Below, in pieces: positions 59,112-64,000 of a stretch of 64,000 bases of DNA; within the stretch, counting starts at the first letter, position 1; each line of letters opens with the position of its first letter. The position numbers and the translations under genes were made by a program. Source of the stretch: Corella eumyota. Its lineage: Eukaryota; Chordata; Ascidiacea; Phlebobranchia; Corellidae. The notes beneath the pieces are model-generated. The model was not told the origin of the DNA, did no database searches, and was given only the letters and a program-made list of their open reading frames with translations. The stretch is from contig OY720101.1 of assembly GCA_963082875.1 (NCBI GenBank), positions 9,300,001 to 9,364,000 on the forward strand, in the 5' to 3' direction.

Positions 59112-59432
59112 AACTTTTAAAAGTTTAAACAAATGAAAATAATTAAAACTTTTACATAATTACGTCTACTCTTTATGCAGAAAGTTACGGTTTAAAAACT
59201 CATCAAAGCTAACATTTAAAAGCGTTAATAGCGTTAACGTATTATTCGTTAAAATCCATTATATAGGTATTTAGTGAAGTTTTTACAAGTTAAGATTTAA
59301 ATGTTACTAAAAATAATATTAACTTGCTTATTTTAAGTTAATAATATTAACTAGTAACCGCTTTTATTTTGAAAAATAATAAAACTCTGTGAGGTGATTC
59401 ACTCCTTTGTATCTAGAACAATGTTTCTAACG

Positions 59433-59505
59433 AGTTCTGTAGTGTAGTGGTTATCACGTCTGCCTAACTCGCAGAAGGTCATGGGTTCAAGCCCCATCGG
59501 AACTA
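59433..59505 (+). tRNA. hybrid tRNA-Val: Val(TAC) 5' part, Val(AAC) 3' part
   Basis: The gene starts AGTTCTG in the upstream context of a subfamily-B Val(TAC) gene (TTTCTAACG). It carries anticodon AAC in loop CTAACTC, T arm ATGGG-TTCAAGC-CCCAT and the downstream flank of Val(AAC) copy 17. The cloverleaf is complete with one G-U in the acceptor, A and B boxes are canonical, and TTTT follows, so it may be functional. The switch lies in the identical stretch between about 59442 and 59463. Confidence 0.93.
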
Positions 59506-59826
59506 AACTTTTAAAAGTTTAAACAAATGAAAATAATTAAAACTTTTACATAATTACGTCTACTCTTTATGCAGAAAGTTACGGTTTAAAAACTCGTCAA
59601 AGCTAACATTTAAAAGCGTTAATAGCGTTAACATAATATTCGTTAAAATCAATTATATAGGTATTTAGTGAAGTTTTTACACGTTAAGATTTAAATGTTA
59701 CTAAAAATAATATTAACTTGCTTATTTTAAGGTATTAATATTAACTAGTAACCGCTTTTATTTTGAAAAATAATAAAACTCTGTGAGGTGATTCACTCCT
59801 TTGTATCTAGAACAATGTTTCCAACG

Positions 59827-59899
59827 AGTTCTGTAGTGTAGTGATTATCACGTCTGCTTTACACGCAGAAGGTCATGGGCGCAAACCTCATCGGAACTA
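59827..59899 (+). tRNA. tRNA-Val(TAC), copy 24
   Basis: As copies 17 and 20, exactly 394 bases after the hybrid gene start. Confidence 0.81.
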
Positions 59900-60444
59900 T
59901 ATTACAGAACAATTTAATATTTTTAACTTAAATAAAATTGAGGATGATTAAAATGATTATTTCTATTTATAAAGGCAATTACATAAAACATTTTATTGTT
60001 ATCTTTAAACAATATTTACAATCGTTTTTGGTATTTACCATTTATCACTACAAGAAAAATATAAAGGCGGTGAATAGAAATTTAAAAGGGTTCAATATGA
60101 CCACTTTTAAAATTTAGATATTAATGATAAATTTTAAAAAGAACGCAGTTTTAAAAAGATAAACATACAGTGTGGTATATACCTAAAGAATGGGTTTAAT
60201 AAGTTTTAAACCTATAACCTTATTTGTGTAGAGCAGACGTTAAAATAGGTCTGTAGAAGTACATTGGTTGATCAAACTGCAACGTTTTAATACTCTAAAA
60301 TAAATATAGACTGCTGTTTATTCAAAAATGATTGGTAAAAATTGTCTTACGTCTAAAATTAATAAATTTTGCTGTAGTTTTTTATAAAATAAAGAATGCA
60401 TATAACTACACAATAATTGCTGTTTATATTTATCGTAATAAAAT

Positions 60445-60513
60445 TAGTTCAGCGAGACTTAAACTCATGGCCTTCTGCTTGTAAAGCAGATGGAATTGTT
60501 TTTTAGTCCATAA
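60445..60513 (+). pseudogene. decayed tRNA-Thr(TGT), copy 24
   Basis: As copy 17. Confidence 0.58.
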
Positions 60514-60566
60514 TAATGAAATCGTTCCGAATTATTGACAATTTGTAAATAAGCTGTAAAGTATCT

Positions 60567-60640
60567 GGCCGGTTAGCTCAGCTGGTTAGAGCGTCGTGCT
60601 AATAACGAGAATGTCGCGGGTTCGATCCCCGTACTGGCCA
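60567..60640 (+). tRNA. tRNA-Ile(AAT), copy 24
   Basis: CGAGA anticodon-stem form. Confidence 0.92.
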
Positions 60641-60766
60641 TTCTTTTGTTTAATATCCTTCCACACAAACAACGCATGGCTTAGTCGATAGAAATTGATT
60701 TAAGAAATTTTTTTTTATCCAAAGAGAGAATTAATTAAGAAGGCGAGACAATGTATTTTTACAGGA

Positions 60767-60770
60767 GCCT

Positions 60771-60822
<52 letters not shown>

Positions 60823-60839
60823 AATCCCGGGTCGGGGCA
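60767..60839 (+). tRNA. tRNA-Phe(GAA), copy 24
   Basis: Canonical. Confidence 0.97.
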
Positions 60840-61317
60840 TATTTTGTTTTTACTTTTAACATCAATATTTAGGCGGTTTACACAACTTTATTGTCCTTGG
60901 CATTAGAAAGAAAAGAAAATACAAAAACGCTAGATTTAGTTAAAAAACTTCAGCTTCGATAACACAAGGGAGAGAGTCAGACTAAAGATCTGAAAAAGAT
61001 CTGTTAATTTATTTAAATATATGAAAGATTAATTATTCATAAATTGTTTAATAAATTTAAATTTTTATAAAATAATATATAAAATGAATTACTTTTATAA
61101 ATTTTAATTTATTACAATATCAGTTTTATATAACCTTAAAAAGATTATTACATCAGGACCGTAATTAACCTTAAAAGCCGACCTAACAAAGCAAATACTT
61201 GGTATAGTGCCGTATTATTTCTAAATTTTAAGATCCAAAACCTGGTGACAAGGTCGGTCTATGTCACATTAGAAAGGTCGGAGATCGAATTCGTGGATCG
61301 TGGATCGGTGTTGTCGT

Positions 61318-61333
61318 GGGGGTCTAGCTCACA

Positions 61334-61368
<35 letters not shown>

Positions 61369-61390
61369 GGATCGATGCCCGGGTCCTCCA
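61318..61390 (+). tRNA. tRNA-Ala(AGC), copy 24
   Basis: Canonical, as copy 20. Last Ala of the array. Confidence 0.96.
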
Positions 61391-61898
61391 TTTTTTGGTA
61401 AAAAATATCTAACATTTTTATGTGTTTTTATTTTGTCCATAAAAAATTGAAATACCTTGTTAAGTGTACTGAATGTGATTATAACGTTAATCTTCATCAT
61501 TCTTCAGTTAGTTAGGTTTCTTACACAAATGATTGTAGACACTACTGAGATACTGTTATTAAATACCATAACAAATCAGCTATCTTGTTGTTTACGTTAA
61601 AGTTGTTATCTATTTCTAGTCACGTGTTTACACCTGTTGCCATGTTGAGTGATTTTGGAACGTTTTTGTAGCATAGAACGTTATCTTAATTGCGTGATCT
61701 TTCGGCTTAATTTTGACTAAAATGCAACTGATGCAAATTTGTGGACGGTTAAATGTAATTTTTTTGCGATAATAACTAAAAAATATTGATACGCCTTATT
61801 ATACAAAAGACATACAGACAAATCGTAATTATACGCATAGAGATAAAGACGTTGTGATATTATTAACCAGTTTGCTTCTACGAATTTAATGAACATCG

Positions 61899-61971
61899 AG
61901 TTCCGTAGTGTAGTGGTTATCACGTCTGCCTAACACGCAGAAGGTCATGGGTTCAAGCCCCATCGGAACTA
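61899..61971 (+). tRNA. tRNA-Val(AAC), copy 25
   Basis: Consensus form. Confidence 0.97.
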
Positions 61972-62299
61972 AACTTTTAAAAGTTTAAACAAATGAAAAT
62001 AATTAAAACTTTTACATAATTACGTCTACTCTTTATGCAAAAAGTTACGGTTTAAAAACTCATCAAAGCTAACATTTAAAAGCGTTAATAGCGTTAAGAT
62101 AATATTCGTTAAAATCCATTATATAGGTATTTACTATTTAGTGAAGTTTTTACACGTTAAGATTTAAATGTTACTAAAAATAATATTAACTTGCTTATTT
62201 TAAGGTATTAATATTAACTAGTAACCGCTTTTATTTTGAAAAATAATAAAACTCTGTGAGGTGATTCACTCCTTTGTATCTAGAACAATGCTTTCAACG

Positions 62300-62372
62300 A
62301 GTTCTGTAGTGTAGTGGTTATCACGTCTGCTTTACACGCAAAAGGTCAGGGGCGCAAACCCCATCGGAACTA
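62300..62372 (+). tRNA. tRNA-Val(TAC), copy 25, degenerate
   Basis: Anticodon-stem strand GCAAA and T-stem strand AGGGG add mismatches to the CGCAAAC form. This is the most decayed Val(TAC) and likely a pseudogene. Confidence 0.7.
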
Positions 62373-62917
62373 TATTACAGAACAATTTAATATTTTTAAC
62401 TTAAATAAAATTGAGGATGATTAAAATTATTATTTCTATTTATAAAGGCAATTACATAAAACATTTTATTGTTATCTTTAAACAATATTTACAATCGTTT
62501 TTGGTATTTACCATTTATCACTACAAGAAAAATATAAAGGCGGTGAATAGAAATTTAAAAGGGTTCAATATGACCACTTTTAAAATTTAGATATTAATGA
62601 TAAATTTTAAAAAGAACGCAGTTTTAAAAAGATAAACATACAGTGTGGTATATACCTAAAGAATGGGTTTAATAAGTTTTAAACCTATAACCTTATTTGT
62701 GTAGAGCAGACGTTAAAATAGGTCTGTAGAAGTACATTGGTTGATCAAACTGCAACGTTTTAATACTCTAAAATAAATATAGACTGCTGTTTATTCAAAA
62801 ATGATTGGTAAAAATTGTCTTACGTCTAAAATTAATAAATTTTGCTGTAGTTTTTTATAAAATAAAGAATGCATATAACTACACGATAATTGCTGTTTAT
62901 ATTTATGGCAATAAAAT

Positions 62918-62959
62918 TAGTTCAGCGAGATTTAAACTCATGGCCTTCTGTTTGTAAAA
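62918..62959 (+). pseudogene. truncated tRNA-Thr relic at the array edge
   Basis: The A-box side is kept (TAGTTCAGCGAG) but the sequence leaves the array just after TTGTAAA of the anticodon loop. Confidence 0.55.
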
Positions 62960-63072
62960 GTGTTAAAATCTGGAATAAATTACCTGATAAAATTATTAAG
63001 CTAAACTGTTCAAACAAAACCTTCAATAAAAAAACTCAAAAACCATCTATTGTCCGAAATTATTCACCCTAA
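62959..63072 (+). mobile_element. LINE-like reverse-transcriptase C-terminal tail, 5'-truncated
   Basis: The + frame reads SVKIWNKLPDKIIKLNC then a basic tail and stop at 63072. This is the pattern (IWN.LP....) commonly seen at the C-terminus of CR1/L2/Jockey-like LINE reverse transcriptases. It begins abruptly at the tRNA-Thr relic, so it is a 5'-truncated LINE or a rearrangement joint. The downstream AT-rich DNA could be its 3' UTR. Family assignment is by motif only. Confidence 0.55.
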
Positions 63073-64000
63073 CCTTAAATAATAATTCACACACAGATAA
63101 GCACCTATACTTATTTATGCATGCTAACCACCATTCCTCTTACTACATATTCACTGTTAGATTTGCTTGTGATATTTTTATTCTTTCAACAAAAAAAACA
63201 CATTATTTTATTCTTTATTGTATTTATTTTGTACTTAAAATATTCACTTTTAAACAAGGCAGTCCATGTATTTAAACAGGTCATGCCTATGCCACCGTAA
63301 TTTTCACTGTAAGTGTGCTGTGCAATAGTTTGTTGTTCCGAAAGGCAGTCCATGCTGATAACAGGTCATGCCAAACTTGTGAAACAGTTTTATTTCCTAA
63401 TTTATTTTTTACTAACCTTTTCACTAAATTTGTAATTGCATTATTCCTTGACTGCACCTCAGTACTCACAATAAATATATATATTTTTTTTTGTTTTTTT
63501 TTTTATGTATTTTTTATATATTTTTTTTCTGTTACACTGTGTGCTACAATTCCAGAACTCCTCTGCTTAATTACCCTTTAAAATTTTGCCAAACCCAGTG
63601 TCAAAACACCAAAGTAGCATCGTTTTCAATAAATTACCAGTAAATTACCTTATAAATACATTAACTAAGAACTTATTACTGCCGAGAATTTTTTTTGTTT
63701 TTTCAGACTGGGCTCTCAGACCATATACTTCAAAAGCAACACCAACCTTACCATATTCCTCCAACCACCCTGAACAAATAATTTGGACCATACAAAGCTA
63801 CTTATTCATTCAGCTACTCTAACACTTTGCGTCACAAACTTAACTTAATTATGCAATCTCTCTTTAAACTATCAATGTAATATATTTTAATTTATCAAGT
63901 TTCCTCTTTCTTTTCTATTATTAACTAGTTTTAAACATTTATATTCACTTACTCTATATACGTGAACCCCCACTACTTGGTGGGTTGTTTAATATTTTTG
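63073..64000. other. AT-rich non-array flank, no clear gene
   Basis: The flank contains an imperfect direct repeat (63257-63290 and 63343-63372), T-rich low complexity (about 63473-63530), and a weak second FNKLP-containing frame (about 63610-63660) that could be another LINE scrap. A hairpin AACCCCCAC/GTGGGTT lies at about 63966-63988 near the window end. I see no tRNA gene or convincing ORF here. Confidence 0.6.
63257..63372. repeat. Short imperfect direct repeat, 86-bp period
   Basis: AGGCAGTCCATG followed by ACAGGTCATGCC occurs at 63257-63287 and again at 63343-63372. Function unknown; possibly part of the LINE 3' region. Confidence 0.6.

Larger units (their letters stand above)
59039..61898 (+). 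repeat. tRNA array unit 24, with an extra Val gene
   Basis: At 2860 bp this unit is about 394 bp longer than its neighbours. It continues the unit-12-like copy to about 59450, then jumps inside a Val gene to unit-17/20-like sequence. The Val-to-Val spacer and its relic are therefore present twice (relics 59160-59200 and 59554-59594). Phe relic 60953-60992. Confidence 0.95.
61899..62959 (+). repeat. tRNA array unit 25, truncated last unit
   Basis: Holds only Val(AAC), Val(TAC) and the start of the Thr relic before the array ends. A 7-base insertion (TACTATT region, about 62132) and more scattered changes suggest this edge unit escapes homogenisation. Val relic 62020-62060. Confidence 0.93.

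Noticed and set aside
670-62372. Mitochondrial or bacterial tRNA operon
   Set aside because: Each gene has its own T-run and consensus A/B boxes, no CCA is encoded, spacers are hundreds of bases, and A34 anticodons for Val, Ile and Ala are eukaryotic.
670-62959. CRISPR array or satellite DNA
   Set aside because: The 2.45-kb period, tRNA content and eukaryotic LTR element fit a tRNA gene array; there are no short direct repeats with unique spacers.
63287-63822. Frames of 60-88 residues in the right flank
   Set aside because: They have low-complexity, AT-driven composition, overlap on both strands and show no recognisable domain.

Overview
This window is almost entirely a head-to-tail tandem array of tRNA genes from an AT-rich eukaryotic nuclear genome. 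The evidence is Pol III genes with internal A and B boxes and T-run terminators, no encoded CCA, a Ty3/Gypsy-type LTR element, and a LINE-like tail. An invertebrate animal is the most likely host, but the sequence does not identify the species. I see no host protein-coding gene. The many small ORFs that recur once per unit are antisense or spacer shadows of the tRNA repeat.

Layout. Positions 1-569 hold the right end of an LTR element. Positions 570-5463 hold tRNA units 1 and 2. Positions 5464-7290 hold a complete-ended but internally broken copy of the same element, flanked by a 4-bp target duplication. Positions 7291-62959 hold units 3-25. From about 62959 the array stops inside a decayed tRNA-Thr and continues into a LINE-like reverse-transcriptase C-terminal tail and AT-rich non-array DNA to the window end.

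Each unit (mostly 2.45-2.47 kb) carries five tRNA genes on the + strand: Val(AAC), Val(TAC), Ile(AAT), Phe(GAA) and Ala(AGC), each with its own T-run. Each unit also carries decayed tRNA relics: a Thr(TGT)-like gene before Ile, a 3'-half Val relic after Val(AAC), and a 5'-half Phe relic after Phe. I count 123 tRNA genes: 26 Val(AAC) including one hybrid, 25 Val(TAC), and 24 each of Ile, Phe-type and Ala. Five Phe-type genes have a TAA anticodon instead of GAA. All genuine tRNAs in the unit serve nonpolar amino acids.

Units fall into interleaved subfamilies, and blocks of units recur at fixed distances (6721, 7390, 10238 and 29525 bp). This shows repeated unequal exchange and block amplification. 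Two exchange points lie inside tRNA-Val genes (units 1 and 24). The LTR element was amplified together with its host units. The array therefore shows birth, decay, homogenisation and mutation of tRNA genes in one locus. Unit numbers below (copy 1-25) follow the order along the window.
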